A stretch of 64,000 bases of DNA, taken from NCBI GenBank assembly GCA_021234155.1, contig JAJEKV010000053.1, forward strand, positions 9,555,798 to 9,619,797, given 5' to 3'. Under the pieces are notes generated by a model, which was not told where the DNA came from, ran no database searches, and saw only the letters and a program-made list of their open reading frames with translations. Shown here one piece after another: positions 45,780-58,255 of this stretch. Each line of letters opens with the position of its first letter. The stretch's first letter is position 1. The stretch is from Isoetes taiwanensis (Eukaryota > Streptophyta > Lycopodiopsida > Isoetales > Isoetaceae). A program made the position numbers and the translations under genes.

Positions 45780-46960
45780 GCTGCCCGGTGAGGCGGCAAG
45801 AATCCATTTCATGAAAGAGAATCTGATAGGGGATTTGAAGGTTTCACCCCAAGTGCCCGCCAAAATGCCTTCACGTGACTGCTCCAAAGCCATTCCAGTC
45901 GCCAAAGAGACGGCCGGGCCCCAAACCTCGACCCGTCTGAAGGAGAGCTCGACTCCGGCCCGTGCAAACAGATGTGGACCGATGGCCCCAATCATAGAGC
46001 TCTCTGCCTGGTGACTTGTTCTCACGATGGCATAAAAGCTTTCCACTGCTATCACCCGCATAAGCGGATGGGCGCCTCCCAACAGAGCGAGGAGGGGAAC
46101 TCCACCCCTAGGTACTTGTAGGTGGGAGTGACCTCCACAGTGCATCCCCCGATATGTGAGTCAGGAGGCGTGGGGTGGCGTGAAGAGGATATGAGAACCA
46201 CCCCGTCTTGGCCGATTCACGCCAAGATGTCCAGAGCGGCCCATTGTAATGTGTCTAGGGCATCCGGATGAGATTGCATAGCTTCGGGCGTGTGGGCGGA
46301 AAGGTCAACATCGTCGGCATAGATAGATGAGTCGGGGGACCCGGTGCAAAAGCCGTATGCCATCCCCCATGCTCGCGAAGCCGGGCTCTAACCGATCAAT
46401 GTAGAGGCCAAAAGTGTTGGTGAGAGGGGGCAGCTACTGGCGGACCAGATACTATCGGTGAATGCTTGGCCCGTCGGTGCATCCTGCCAAAACAACTCTC
46501 ATACAGCTTGTGTATGGCATTCGCGACAAGCATCGACAGCCCCAGCTTGACCGCAGTCTAACCCATAGCTTTTCCCGGGACCATATCAAAAGCCTTCGCT
46601 AAGTCCACAAAGCAAAGAATACAAGTCCCGCCGATGGTTCCGACCGCCTTCAATCGCCCGCAGTGTAAAGATATGGTCAATCGTTGAGTGGCGGGGTCTA
46701 AAGCCCGCTTGTGTGAGGGCTCACATCTCTGCCGCCTCCTGCCGGGTCAATCTGCTGCTTTCGAGAATGCCGACCAATAGTTTGGCAAATACCGAATCGA
46801 CCATGATCGTCCCAGAATTGGCCGGACAAAGGTGGGTCACCCGCCTTGTGAATGGGGACAACCTTGCTTGTGGTCCATTGTCGGAAAACCTTCCCCGCAA
46901 TGCTCTTGAAAACGGTAGTGAGGATCGGCACCGGCCGCTGCCCCACCCCCATTTGAGTAA
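45780..46960 (-). pseudogene. LINE-B copy 2 reverse transcriptase
   Basis: On the - strand: WTTSKVVPIHKAGD (46.87 kb), SGTIMVDSVFAKLLVGILE in another frame, then IDHIFTLRA, CPLSPTLFGLYIDRLE (about 46.4 kb), EVTPTYKYLGV and EVWGPAVSLATGMALEQ (about 45.9 kb). These align in order with LINE-B copy 1. Multiple frameshifts make it inactive. A region matching YADD is too damaged to be sure of. Confidence 0.8.
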
Positions 46961-47559
46961 CTTCGGCCGCATACCATCGAGGTCACCGCCTTCCCATAAG
47001 CCCGGCCGTAGCAGGCCCTCCACAACATCCTCCTCCACGAGAACCAATGGGGGCCATCCCGGGGGTATGGGCGTCTGGCGTCCCTCGTGGGTCATAGAGT
47101 TCTTTGTAGTACTGCTCCCCCTTGCCTGGTGTGATGTCCCCTGTAGGGTCGGCGGGCCTTCTAGCACTCTCTGCCAAAAGGTTCGAGGATGAGTGTCCGA
47201 AGAAAGCCAAACATCTCCCCCGATGCACGGCAAGGTACCGCGCCTTTGCCTCCTTCCGGATGGGCGCTGCATGGTGGTGGCCCCGCAAGCTGCACGGATC
47301 CGTAATGTGACCTGAGCCGGGCCAGTGTTCTTTTTACACTGCATCAAACCATCGGTTACGCAGAAATGTTGCCAACTCGAAGCGGCGACGCTGGGAGGTC
47401 TCATTAAAGCACCCCATTTGCCCACGGATCCCGTAATAGCCAAGTCAATCGGTTGCTCTAGTGTAGTGGGGGGTCCGCAGAATTGTCGGGCAGAGCCCCC
47501 GTGAGCATCTCGGCGTAGTCCTCACTGCCATAATTATAGTCGCGAATCGAGGGATGGCG

Positions 47560-48440
47560 AGGGGCTAGTATAGTGGGGGTTCTCCGCGGCTTGCCAACCA
47601 TGTCCAAATAAAGTGGAGGTGATTCGAGTCGACCTCCTCATCCCGACCGTCGGTGCCCACCCGGAAATGACCGATGAGATGCATATCTTGGCGCAACTTC
47701 TGAGCACATAGTCCACACACTAGACCCTCCCCACGATTGTCCATGGCTCGCATGTGCACTTGCGAAGCGGGCCACCGCGGATGAGCCATTGCAAATTATC
47801 AAGTCAAAATACCACATAGCGAGAACAATTTGTCTTCCAAAGCGAATGACCGGCATCGCCGGATCCTCGTGGCGGGTTGCTTTGCGGGGACGTAGCCGCA
47901 GGACATCGTCGGCGAGGGGTCAAGTCTCATGGGCTGCTCTACTCGTCCCGTGCATTGAAATCCAGAAGAAGGACGACCCTACCCAAACCGTCTTTGGCGG
48001 CCAGATGTCATCATATAGATCGACATAAGGGTCCATCCTATCCGCGACGGGGTGGCTGCGATAGAAGGTGCCGTCTGCGTGAGGGAAATAACAAAGCGCC
48101 GTAAAAGAGGGTTGCCACCGGTATTATGCACACGAACCCACAAGTACCGGCCGCCTGTCTGCCTTCCTCGGAGGGTAACCAAATGTGCCAAGGTTGTCCG
48201 GTAGTAGCAAGCAACCCCACCATGACCCCTCCGTCCCCGCATGTGTATTGAAGACCAAGAAATGTTGGTAACCCTACAGATCGTAGCTCGTGCTCAAAGA
48301 TGCTCCTATGTCTCCATGAGAAAGATGGATCCATATCGGCCGCCACCGGAAGTTGAGACTCGCCCCCCCTCGCCAAGGGAAGCCTCGACAATTCCATGAG
48401 ACCACCCGAGGCACAATTCCTATTTGTCGGCCGGCTGGGT
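47560..48440 (-). pseudogene. LINE-B copy 2 APE-type endonuclease
   Basis: The N-terminal motif PRVVSWNCRGFPW lies at about 48372-48414. It is followed by CGDGGVMVGLLATTGQPWHI, GGRYLWVRVHNTGGNPL and, after a shift, PVADRMDPYVDLYDDIW near 48.05 kb. The order and spacing fit an exonuclease-endonuclease-phosphatase fold that nicks the target DNA. Several frameshifts break it. Confidence 0.7.
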
Positions 48441-48699
48441 ATGCGCAACCGAAGTCATGGGGAGGACTCCGAAGCAGAGGCCGAGTGAGAAGTAGATGGA
48501 GCTGAGGCGCGATGTGGCCGAGAGGGCGTGGGTCATGAGGGAGCGTGGAGTAGGAGCAGGAGAAGGGGGGCCGGGTAGGAGAAGCGTAAGCGGGGCCACG
48601 CTCACCAGCGGTTGGGTCGCGGGTCCGCGCAGCAGCTTGGTGGCGGAAAATGTGCATCATGCCCCGAACCAATCCTGCGGCACCCCCTTGGTGGCGAAT

Positions 48700-50014
48700 G
48701 CCTCTAACCCTGACAAGCTCATGTTTGCGTGCCTCCTATTGCGCGGGTGTGAGGTCCCGGTCCGCCTCCTTCAAAGATCTTGCCCCGGCGCAATATGGCA
48801 TCACGCACTGCACATCCGCAACCGCGAATATGACAATGCGGTCACGACCCGGGCGCTGAGCCCCATGGCGGGCTGCTCGAGAAATGTGAACTGGCCCCGG
48901 GAATGTCATCCGATCGAGAATGTGTGTTCGAATGTTGTGGGCGAGACTCTCCCCCCCCGCTCGCATGATTCTCGACTACCGATTGTGGCCTCTCCGTCAT
49001 GGCTTTGAGTTTTCGCGGCTGGGGTCAAAGGTGGGCGAGGGACTGGCCTCAGGCCGGGGTGCGGTGATGGCCGGGATGGCGCCGGGGTGGCCTGAAAAGG
49101 GGGCCAGCAAGGCGAGGTCCTAGTCACCGGCCGTGTGGAGGTCGCTATGGGTAGCTGGTGCGAGCCGCCCCCGCCCCCGGAAGTCGGAGCACAGCCTCTT
49201 GCGTGGCCCTTCTTTGCCTCGCCATCTCCTACCTCGCAGACCGCCGCAGCCTAACTATGAACCTTCTAGGGAGACCCCCGCCGCAAACCCTTTGAGCTCC
49301 GTGCTCGAAAGCGGCGAGCTGCTCGAGCCCCAAAGACACGGGCGTCCAGTAACCAGGCTTGCTTTGCTCGATCGTCTTCGCGGAAGAACCCGAGTTGTGT
49401 CCGGGTCGTCAGAAGAGCGCCCGCGGGTTCTCCCCGTGCGATGGTGGCGGCTTCCTCAACCTCCTCGATCGGCCGGTGACATCGCGTGACCATCGCCTCA
49501 TGCGCAAAGGCCCGCCCTCTCGCGTGTCATGGTGTCCGAGTGATGAATACAGAGTCTAAGCGGCCCGCATGTCGGCCCATTTCCCACCGCCCGCTGTCGC
49601 CGAAGTTTGCCGTGCCAAGGCCATCTTCTACGCGGCGCGGTGCGGGTCTCCGACACTGTGATGCGGTTCTTCGACCACCACCGGTTGCCTTCGAGCACAT
49701 GGGGTGCCGAGGACTCCATCTCCACCGCCATGCCCGGCCGGTGAGCAATCGTTAGCCTCAATACGGGCATCTTTGTTAGCCTCCACGCTTTGACGTGGCT
49801 CCAATTCTCTAGCCGAGGCGAGTTCCCTGTGGTGGTCTGAAAGCAATCAATCCCTTCCGGCCAGGCTGGCCGCGCTGAGGGGGGCTTAGCCTTAGCCCGA
49901 GCCTCCTTCTTCATGGAGGATGACTCTCCCCTGTCCATGATGGCTGATCGGGACCGTTTGCGTGGCGGCCCCTTTGCCTTGGGTTTCCCAGGCTAGCCCA
50001 TCTTCTGTGGCCAT
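48700..50014 (-). pseudogene. LINE-B copy 2 putative ORF1 region
   Basis: A start in good context (ATGG at about 50014) gives MATEDGLAWETQGKG. A shift leads to a basic stretch (MKKEARAKAKPPSARPA) and GNSPRLENWSHVKAWRLTK. GC-rich frames continue to about 48.7 kb. A basic, proline-rich protein upstream of the endonuclease is what a LINE ORF1 should be. No zinc knuckle or RRM is certain. Confidence 0.45.
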
Positions 50015-50017
50015 GAC

Positions 50018-50300
50018 TTCCAAAGTTTGAGGGGTCTCTGGCTGCGAAAATGGTGCTTAGAATCCAATTTGGGGACTCAAAAACGTGGGCGAGCACGCTT
50101 TTGGGGTTTGGGGGTTTTGGGGGTTCCAAAGTTTGAGGGGTCTCTGGCTGCGAAAAGGGTGCTTAGAATCCAATTTGGGGACTCAAAAACGCGGGCAGAG
50201 CACGTTTTGGGGGTTTGGGGGTTTTGGGGGTTCCAAAGTTTGAGGGGGCTCTGGCTGTGAAAAGGGTGCTTAGAATCCAATTTGGGGACTCAAAAATAAA
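50018..50300 (-). repeat. ~107-bp tandem repeats at the 5' end of LINE-B copy 2
   Basis: TTCCAAAGTTTGAGGGG recurs at 50018, 50124 and 50231 (106- and 107-bp steps), giving about 2.7 copies that each include AATCCAATTTGGGGACTCAAA and a G/T-rich run. They end just upstream of the ORF1 start of the LINE, where 5' UTR promoter monomers would be. Confidence 0.85.
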
Positions 50301-51517
50301 GAACAAAAAGGTGGACGAGGCCCTTTTATTTTTTAAAAGGAAAAGACCCAATAATAAAAAATAGACATAGGCCTTCTAACCATAGACTTTTGCATTCATA
50401 AAAGATCCATTAAACAAGTGCCATAGCTGGTGCTTGGCTACAAAGAAAAAGGTAATAGAACCTTGGCAACGAAATTTCACCATTTCCGTCTTTCATATAA
50501 CCGAGTTTCATAGAAAATAAAGACACTGGGGATGCTTCGAAATTCCGGATTAGAGTATAAAAAGTCTTCGAAATCCTGTCCAAGCTTCACAAAACATACG
50601 ATTGTCTTGTTAAGAATCTCTGCATCCATCTTATTAAGCTACTCAGGAACAGTTATAGATGCAAAGACCCCAAAAACTGACTCTGCTACAAAAAAGTAGG
50701 GACTCTGTGTAGGAGGAAAACCAAGATTCGCCTCCAAGCCTTCTGTATCCCCTGAACATCTCCCTGACCTGCATAAAAAGAACAATACACGATTAAATAC
50801 AATGAATACATGCAAACAAAGAAAAAAACATAAATCTAACCAAGAAAATCGTCCTAGCAACAAAGCAACAGTCCACCGCAAGAAAATAGTCCTAGAACCT
50901 CCAAGAACTCTAAGAACCCCAAAAAAACTCCAAGAACTTTAAAGCAGTCATCCAAAGACCTCCAAGAACACCGGCGCTCCATGTAAAACCTACACCAAAA
51001 TGATGCCACGCCCAAGGCGCCTCAGAAAAGCTCAAGAACGACACAACCGCCATAACCAAGCTGCCTGGCGCCAACACGACGCCATAGCCGAAGCTCAAAG
51101 CAAACAGAAAGAAAGCAAGAAAAGAATGCCACGTCAGCAGAAAATTGGACACCCCTTCTTTCATATATTACACCAATGTCTACGTGTCGCAAATTCTGGC
51201 CAGAAAATTGGCCTCCGCGCATCTGCGCACCGGCCAATTTTCTAAGCCGGAAATTGCTCCACGCAGACATTCCTGTATACAGAAAAATGGGTATTCTCAC
51301 GTTTCGAAGGCCGGAACGCATGCTCGGCTTGGTACTTAGATGGTCTCCACGTGGATTCCCTTTTACATAAAAAAAGCTTTTGATTTGGGCCAAGCTTGGG
51401 ATATCCAAAAGCGCCATGACGGGCGTGAAGATTGTGACGGGCATGACTTCCCGTCACAAAAAGAACTAGTTATGTGGTGGAGAGCTTTCATCAAGCTGTG
51501 GCATTTTTAACGCCACA
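50301..51517. other. Region between LINE-B copy 2 and the fibrillin gene
   Basis: There is no convincing gene. Overlapping - strand frames of up to 140 codons at 50910-51444 have no recognised domain and overlap a fold-back repeat. The upstream ~100 bp should contain the fibrillin promoter, but no clear TATA box was found. Confidence 0.4.
51162..51290. repeat. Degenerate fold-back repeat with a 12-bp perfect core
   Basis: AGAAAATTGGCC (51202-51213) and its complement GGCCAATTTTCT (51232-51243) flank an 18-bp loop. Imperfect pairing continues outward through GCAAATT...AATTGC and AATGTCT/AGACATT. It may be a small MITE relic. Confidence 0.6.
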
Positions 51518-52411
51518 ATGATCTCCTTCCTTTCTCCAATGCTCCTCCATTCCGGCATCCTGCCTCCATCTTTTTTCAAATCCAGAGCAATCTTGCATCC
51601 TTTTTCTTTCATCCCGCTTCAATCCGCATCAAATGCCAGATTTTTCTGCCAGGCTCTCAACACAGACGTAATTTCGCAGCGCCAAAAGCTCAAAACAGAT
51701 CTCAAGAATATCCTGCATCATACCGGCGGCCATTGGAATGAAGAATGCCTCAAAATCATTTCCGACCTAGAAAGTTTTAATCCTTTTTTGGATTACAGGG
51801 ATGCGCCGGAGCTTTACAAGGGTTGTTTTGAAGGAAAATTGGTCACATTCAAGAATACGGGAAGAAAAGGGGAAGCCCTAAAAGAGGTAGGTTATTCTGG
51901 AGCCTTAATCACGTTAGGAAGGGCCACTTTTAATGTATTCAAGCCCAGAAATCTTGAAATATGCATAAACAGAACTTTTAATCATGTAGGAAATAGTGAA
52001 GCAGATGAATATACATTAATAGTGCAGTTTACAGTTATGGAGGGGCTGCAGAATTTACAAAATTTACCCCAGAACTGCAGAGAAGAAAAGGAGCCTCCAA
52101 TTGAAGGTCTCCTTTTCAACAAAGCAAAATTTGAAACCTGTGCAGATAACAGAATGGATATAGTGTTTAATTCGTCTGTGCTTGCGCCTAGTTTTCCAGA
52201 ATCACAGCTTGAGAGATGGCTGGATTTATTTAAAGATGAGAATCCAGGTATGGATTCAAAAGGTCAAGTTGTTGTTAACCTTCCAGCAGCCAAAGGATGG
52301 ATTGAATATTTGTATTTAGATGAGGAGGTTCGGATAACAAGGGGAAATAGAGGAAATATTTCTGTTGTTTGGAGGCTTGAAAAACCTGAGGTCCTTTTGT
52401 ATCCTCCCTAA
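51518..52411 (+). CDS. Plastid-lipid-associated protein (PAP/fibrillin family)
   Basis: A clean 297-codon frame runs from ATG 51518 to TAA 52409-52411. Residues 1 to about 48 have no acidic residue, are rich in Ser, Phe, Pro and Leu, and look like a chloroplast transit peptide. The body starts with a helix (QRQKLKTDLKNIL) followed by ISDLESFNP, the usual start of the fibrillin domain. It ends with the family signature YLDEEVRITRGNRGNISVV (about 266-284; family form YLDExxRIxRGxxGxxFVL). Fibrillins bind lipids at plastoglobules and thylakoids. The inner 'GxWxLLYT' region is divergent (YKGCFEGKLVTF), so the subgroup is unclear. Family genes usually have introns. This one has none, so a retrocopy is possible, but no poly-A tract follows. 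It is the best candidate for a working host gene in the window. Confidence 0.78.
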   Translation: MISFLSPMLLHSGILPPSFFKSRAILHPFSFIPLQSASNARFFCQALNTDVISQRQKLKTDLKNILHHTGGHWNEECLKIISDLESFNPFLDYRDAPELYKGCFEGKLVTFKNTGRKGEALKEVGYSGALITLGRATFNVFKPRNLEICINRTFNHVGNSEADEYTLIVQFTVMEGLQNLQNLPQNCREEKEPPIEGLLFNKAKFETCADNRMDIVFNSSVLAPSFPESQLERWLDLFKDENPGMDSKGQVVVNLPAAKGWIEYLYLDEEVRITRGNRGNISVVWRLEKPEVLLYPP

Positions 52412-52563
52412 AATTACAATTAGTTCTCAACAATACCAAAATGCAAATTGCAAGGTAAATTATCATGCTACAAAACATTTGCAATTTAGAGTCATATTTT
52501 GAACCATTCCCAATGATTTCCTAACAATCATGTCACATCTTCCCTACCTTAATTGGTATTACA

Positions 52564-52603
52564 AGAAATTTATCGCGGCGGCCAAGGCCGCCGCGAACAT
52601 TTC
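52564..52603. repeat. GC-rich hairpin, possible CACTA-end relic
   Basis: GCGGCGGCC and GGCCGCCGC flank two bases (AA), and pairing extends out through CGCG to AGAAAT/ATTTCT. The outer left sequence ATTACAAGAAAT is close to the common plant CACTA end CACTACAAGAAA, so it may be a broken terminus. Confidence 0.5.
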
Positions 52604-55600
52604 TCTTGACCGACTTGATGTTATTTCAAGATGAAATTTTTCTACTAAATAACCCATTCATTAGTCGAGTTAAATGCCAGTCTAAAAGTTAATAGGCAAC
52701 AACATTTAAATACATGAAATCAGTTTCTTTAAATGGAATGGTGAATTGGGCTTTTAAGAATTCTAGGAACTATGACCCTCAAATTGAATATTGTCTACTT
52801 CAAACCTTAGTGTTCCAATGGAACAAACAAATAACAAAGAAGATACAATCATGGTCTACGCCTAGTATTGTCCTTCTCAAGTTAAATCTTGGGCAGAAGA
52901 TAGAAAGCACAAATGACTAGGTCATAAATCCTTGGCAAACACTCGTCATAAATGATGTGACGCTAGGACTTCCTATTTCACAAATCATGGGGCCAACATG
53001 TTCAAAATCATCTGTATTATATGGGTTTTAAAATAGTAAGAATTTTAGATTGATTGATGAGATAAGGTTTGTTGCAAATGTTTTTACGAAAATTTTGGTC
53101 GAAGCAACAAAATTAAAAAAGAAATAATTGTTTGCAATTGTTGGGAAAACGAAAAAAGGAAGATTGTTCGCGAAAAAAGCACAAAAAAGATGTTGAAGAA
53201 AGAAAAATCTTCACGGCATCGGCTTCTGCCAACCATGTTCGATTGGAAGCACAATGCAACAGCCCTTGACATGGAGCATCGCATTTTCTCTTCCAATTTC
53301 CATGCAGTTGGATGATTTTCGACTAACGGCCACTGGAAGATTTTCTATGTGCATGCTTGATGGAGATGGGGGAGGAACTAAAAATAGCACGACAATTCCA
53401 ACATCATGAATTGACAAAACATTTGCTGCAACTTGCAATTTCAATCATTACAGCAATCATTGGTCTATGCCTTTGTACTTTGTGTATATTTACAAATTTA
53501 AAAGTATTTATATGATTTATACTTCTACACAATGGCCACTACGCCAAGCCATTTGGAAACTTATGGAACATGTCCTCATACATGGACAAACTAGTTTTAA
53601 TAAGATTTCGATTTCTGAGACTTTTATAGAAGTGGCCATTATTTATTAACTGAATGACATAGATCAACTTATGCAAAACTCCAAAGACAAAAACTTTAAA
53701 TTGCCTTAAAAATATTAAGTTAGATGGAAGCTTTTGCCTAAATTTTGGAACAGATGCATAGTATCCATACATTCATTGTGGAATGGGATTGCAACTGAAA
53801 CCTTATGGCAGATGAGCTTTTACTGATCTGGCTTCTACTTGAGACAATGTAGAATTGACCTTTCCCTTCTCCAAATTTCTATTTTGCCTATTTATATTTT
53901 CCATGCAGATGTTCAATGTGCTACTGCAACTTTGCTATTTCCTGCACAACAACAAAAGGAAGCATCATGAGAAAAAAATATCCATTCTCAACTTGCAAAA
54001 AGATGGAACTATGGAAAATGCCTATTGGACCAATCACTGTATGCATGCATTCTCAATGCCAAACTCAAACACATGCAAAGTTTTCTCATAAGGTAAAACC
54101 ATATCTTTCTGGTTCTCTTATAGAGTTGGGCTGCGTTGTCATCATCGCATCACAGCATATGGTTCGATAAGTGCAGGCGCGGCCCCAAACTAGAAATAAT
54201 TAAAAAAAAAGACTAAGAACACATGCAGCAGCCAGCTCTTTTATTTACATAAGCTGAACAGAGTATAAGCAACAGACCAGAAGTTTTGTGAGAGAAATTA
54301 TGGCCAATCCTTCATCTTCATGCTGCAAAAATTGTCTGTTTGATATAGGCTAAACACTAGTTCAAACTTATTCAAGCCATCATGCTCTATTATGCTCTGT
54401 GATACATGAGAAGAGAAGTCTTGCCAGTTCTGAAAGGAGTTGCTACTGCAATCCATATGCATGTGAGCACAACTTGGTGTCCCACAATAAATGGTCGTTC
54501 CAGCATCAATTTTACAATACATCATCCCCCTGTTTTTTTTAATCACTGTTCTAAGGGCAAGCCATCTCCTAATTTAATTTAGAATTCCTTACTCTTGCCT
54601 CCTCATAATCATTGGGCATCTCAACAAAATATTAGCATAATCAATGCCTCAGCCAACTTATTATTCAAAATGACGATTAATCAGCAAGTTGCAGCTTCCA
54701 ATTTAAATGCCAAGAAATTCTGGCAAAATTTAGTGCAACCAAGCAACAATGAGCCCAAACAACACTGCCAAGGATGCGCAACACCCCTCTTCTCAGCATT
54801 TAATATGGGAAAGCAGGCAAACAAATGAGCACATGCAAGATTTAAAGTAATGGATGGCACGTGATATAAACAATGCATGCACTTACCTAGGATACCAGAA
54901 AGTATAAAGATGAAGACATGCAGTAAGAATACTATACCATTTTTGTAACTTTTGCCCATGATGTTCTTTCCAGAGATGAAAATGTAATTGTTCTCCTTTC
55001 CAAATTGATTTCCTAGCAGTTGGCATCAAACAGAAATACTTGCTCAGAAGAGAGCATCCATTTAACAGAAAACCAAACTTACGTTGCAATCTAAACAAAA
55101 TGTAAACTAGAAACACCGACTCTAAGGAGCAAACAAATGATGGCAACTACTGTGCGAATGGTCGCAGAGATGCAAAACCTTCTTGTGCTGGCTTCAGGGC
55201 AGAAAGAAATGAACTAAAATTTAAGGGCGGAGCTCTTCTTATTTATAGACAAAGGAAAAGGAAACAACTTACAGCTTATTCAACCATGTTCTGGCTGTCT
55301 GCGATCCTACCACCTGTCTGCACATATCCATACAGCTGTTTGCCGGAAACAGATCCACCACAAATTTGTGACAGATGGCTGGAGCACCAAGGCGCTGCAC
55401 AAAAACTCGGCAGGCTGGCCTGACCTAGCAGAATCATGGCGGCGTCTATGGCGCCGAATAGCTCCAGTTGGCGCCGGATTAGCGAACGCAGTGCTCCATT
55501 GTCGGCAGCGTAGATTTTTTCAGGTTTTTTTTTTTGCTATTTTTTCCCCACTCGGGAATCAAAGAGGCATCAAGGCATCGAATCTTGGTGTATATAAATT

Positions 55601-58070
55601 ATATAAGAGTAGATAAATGTCATTTAGGGAGGGTGCCCATGAAGTGCTCACTTAAGGAAACAAATCTTATCACGATGGGCTAAGGTTGAATATATTTAAA
55701 GTTCGCTATGAAAGTCTTAAATCATGAGGTTAATTTAATGCGAGACAACATCTGCCCTTCAATGGACCACCAAATGCCCACATGGGACCTTTAATGGCCC
55801 ATCCCTAGGTAACAACAATCTTGTTGTAGAAAAATCAAAACAATGAGAGAACATTTTAAAATAACATAAGGGATTCAAACTTTTCTAGCATTGTTCCAAA
55901 CTTATTTTTAACATTATTCAATTCACTGTTAATATGAATCAAGGATAATTCTTGTCTTCTTCCACATTTAGAACAAGTAAACATGCAATACATGTGCAAT
56001 AGAATTCCATATCATACTGTAAAGAAATCAGCCTTGCGATTAAGGTAATTGACATGAACAAAATGTGAAAAGTAGGAGTTGCTTTTTACCTGTACAGAGG
56101 GAATATATCTTTCGTGTTTCTAATGCATAGGAACTTTCACGAATTCGTAGTCTTTAAGATTAAATAGTTTATCAAATGAGCTTGTACTAGAATTCTCTGT
56201 TTACCTCACAAACTGCAAATCATTAAATAACTAGAAACATTCTAAATGGCTATACCTAAACAGCTAAACAGATTCAGGATGTATAGATTTCATAGCTGCT
56301 GAAAAGATTTTGCACATGTCCAAAGCAAGGGGGGGCAAAGCCCTTGAACATCCAAAAATTAGTAATTTCATGGTTGTTTTTTGTATGAAAACTGATAAGC
56401 ACAATGTGCAATAAATTTGCACTTCTTGCTTGTCACCATGTTAATATGAAAAAATCTCAAGGCCCCAGTTCAATTTGATGTCTATTGTATAATAAAATAG
56501 TTATAACTTACCATAGTTGTGGCTACAACTTTAGCATTTGAAACGATATCCATCAATGCTGCATAAATTGCTTTGACTAATTTTTGACAAATGCTAAGAA
56601 AGTGTTAACCTTGACAAACAGTGAAAGTCATGCTCCAATGACTTGTATTGAGACTTGACTGCAAGTACTTTATTGAATCTTTTTGAAAGGTTTCATATGT
56701 CTGAGCTTCCAAGTTGTCCAGCACATCTATTGTTCACAATTTAAAGGTTTATTAACCACCTAATTTGCACAAGCAACAAGATTCAAACAACTAAGCCTGC
56801 ACAAAAGATCTTTGTATCCAAGCTAATAAAGGACAACAAACATGCATTAGAGATTACAAACATGCATTAGAGATTTGTTATCATAAAAAAGATAATATTC
56901 CTAGAAAAAAAAACTAACCCCCAAACAACATTTGCTGCAATTCTAGCCTATTCACCCTTTTGTCGCTATTATCTAATATTATCTAATCGCTATACTGATC
57001 CTAATCGCCATTATGTCTAAACCATACCTTATGTCACCATTATGTCTAAACCATAGGTATGTCACCATACCTTATGTCGCCATACTTTATGTTTGTTTTT
57101 TTTAATTGAACCATTGGATTATACATTAGATTGGCAAGTTTAAAAACGAATACGTGTACATGCATAAATACAATAAATACATGTAGAGCTTCAACGCAGA
57201 GCAAATTCTTCAATCTGATAACAGATGAACCAAGTAATCAATCCGCTGGAGATCTGCTCCAATCTGGAATCGGAGTTAAAGCGCTACACCAGATTTAAGA
57301 TGCAAAATCGGAATATAATAAGAAGCAATCAAAATCAACAAGCACACGACACTGCGATATCCGGAAGCACAAGAAATAACAAAATCAGATGCAAACAAAA
57401 TCGGAAGGAAATTCGAAACGGGTGGAAGATTTTTGGGTTTCTAACCCAAAAATCTGTATAAGAAGATATACTGGATGGGGAGTTGAATCCCGGCGAACCC
57501 AAACCAGCATGCACAAACGAATTTGCCAATCTCCCAATACAAAGGACAGATTCGAACACACGCCGAAGCTTTGAATATGCAGGCTAATAGCATCTGAAGC
57601 AGGCAGGGTTTCAGTCCAAAACCCGAAGCAAGAAGTCTATAACAGAAGCACGCAAAACTCGAAGCAAGAAGTCTGAAACAGAAGTACCAGAAAGAACCGA
57701 GAAAAAATATGGAGCAAAAACATGGGGCAAAAATATGGAGCAAGAACGACGCCCATATGTCCGATGGACCTGCTTTGAAGCAATCACCACAGCCTGATCC
57801 GAATATGTCCATCCGTCGCCCTATCCATCGGAGAGCAGTCCTTAACGTCCTGGTCCTCTGCATTTAGCCGTAGGTTTCAATCTCGGCCGTCGATCTTGAA
57901 GTGTTATATCCAGTAACAAATTTGTTATGACCATAACACAGATGTTATGACCATAACATTTCTTATGCTGCCACGTGATCCCGCCCTCTGCCATAGCAAG
58001 CCGTGGTCGAATCCCTGCGCCATAGCCGCCATAGCCAGGCCTCCAGGTAAGTTCTAAGGGTTTTCAATCC
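52604..58070. other. AT-rich DNA without a recognisable gene
   Basis: Only short frames occur. A GC-richer patch at 55340-55520 (82-codon + frame) and the CCAG|GTAAGT-like junction at 58050 may be pieces of genes, but no domain is seen. Short local duplications occur near 56840 and 57010-57090. Nothing else is supportable. Confidence 0.4.
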
Positions 58071-58078
58071 GGCTTACT

Positions 58079-58255
58079 GCTCAGATCCGGCTTAGGTTGG
58101 GGCTGCTCAGATTGGGGCATCTGCAGCAAGCCGAAGCTCAGATTGGGGCATCTGCCGAAGCTCTGCTCAGATTAGGGCATCTGCTCAGATTGGGCCATCT
58201 GCCGAAGCTCTGAAGCTCTGCCAAAGCTCTGAAGCTCTGCCGAAGCTTAGATTGG
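58079..58255 (+). repeat. Imperfect minisatellite of CTCAGATTGGGGCATCTGC and GAAGCTCTG units
   Basis: Five CAGATTGGGGCATCTG-like words (variants GATTAGGGCATC and GATTGGGCCATC) alternate with several CCGAAGCTCTG/CCAAAGCTCTG words. The mixed spacing suggests replication slippage. Confidence 0.8.

Larger units (their letters stand above)
45414..50300 (-). mobile_element. LINE-B copy 2: full-length-looking, decayed, on the - strand
   Basis: Read leftwards, the order is tandem ~107-bp repeats (possible 5' UTR monomers), a putative ORF1 start at about 50014, an APE endonuclease from about 48414, an RT to about 45780, the family 3' end (identical 16-mer TTGGTCTCCGTGGACG) and a (GGAA)n tail. It shares KVVP-KAGD, CPLSPTLFGLYID and EVWGPA with the copy at 12.9-14.5 kb. 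It is markedly more GC-rich than its surroundings and has many frameshifts. Target duplications could not be identified with confidence. Confidence 0.85.

Noticed and set aside
46698-49938. Many mutually overlapping frames on both strands taken as separate genes
   Set aside because: They are fragments and shadows of one frameshifted - strand LINE-B element with high GC content.
50910-51444. Membrane-like 84-codon and 140-codon - strand frames
   Set aside because: They overlap each other in different phases, cross a fold-back repeat and show no known domain. Kept as noncoding.
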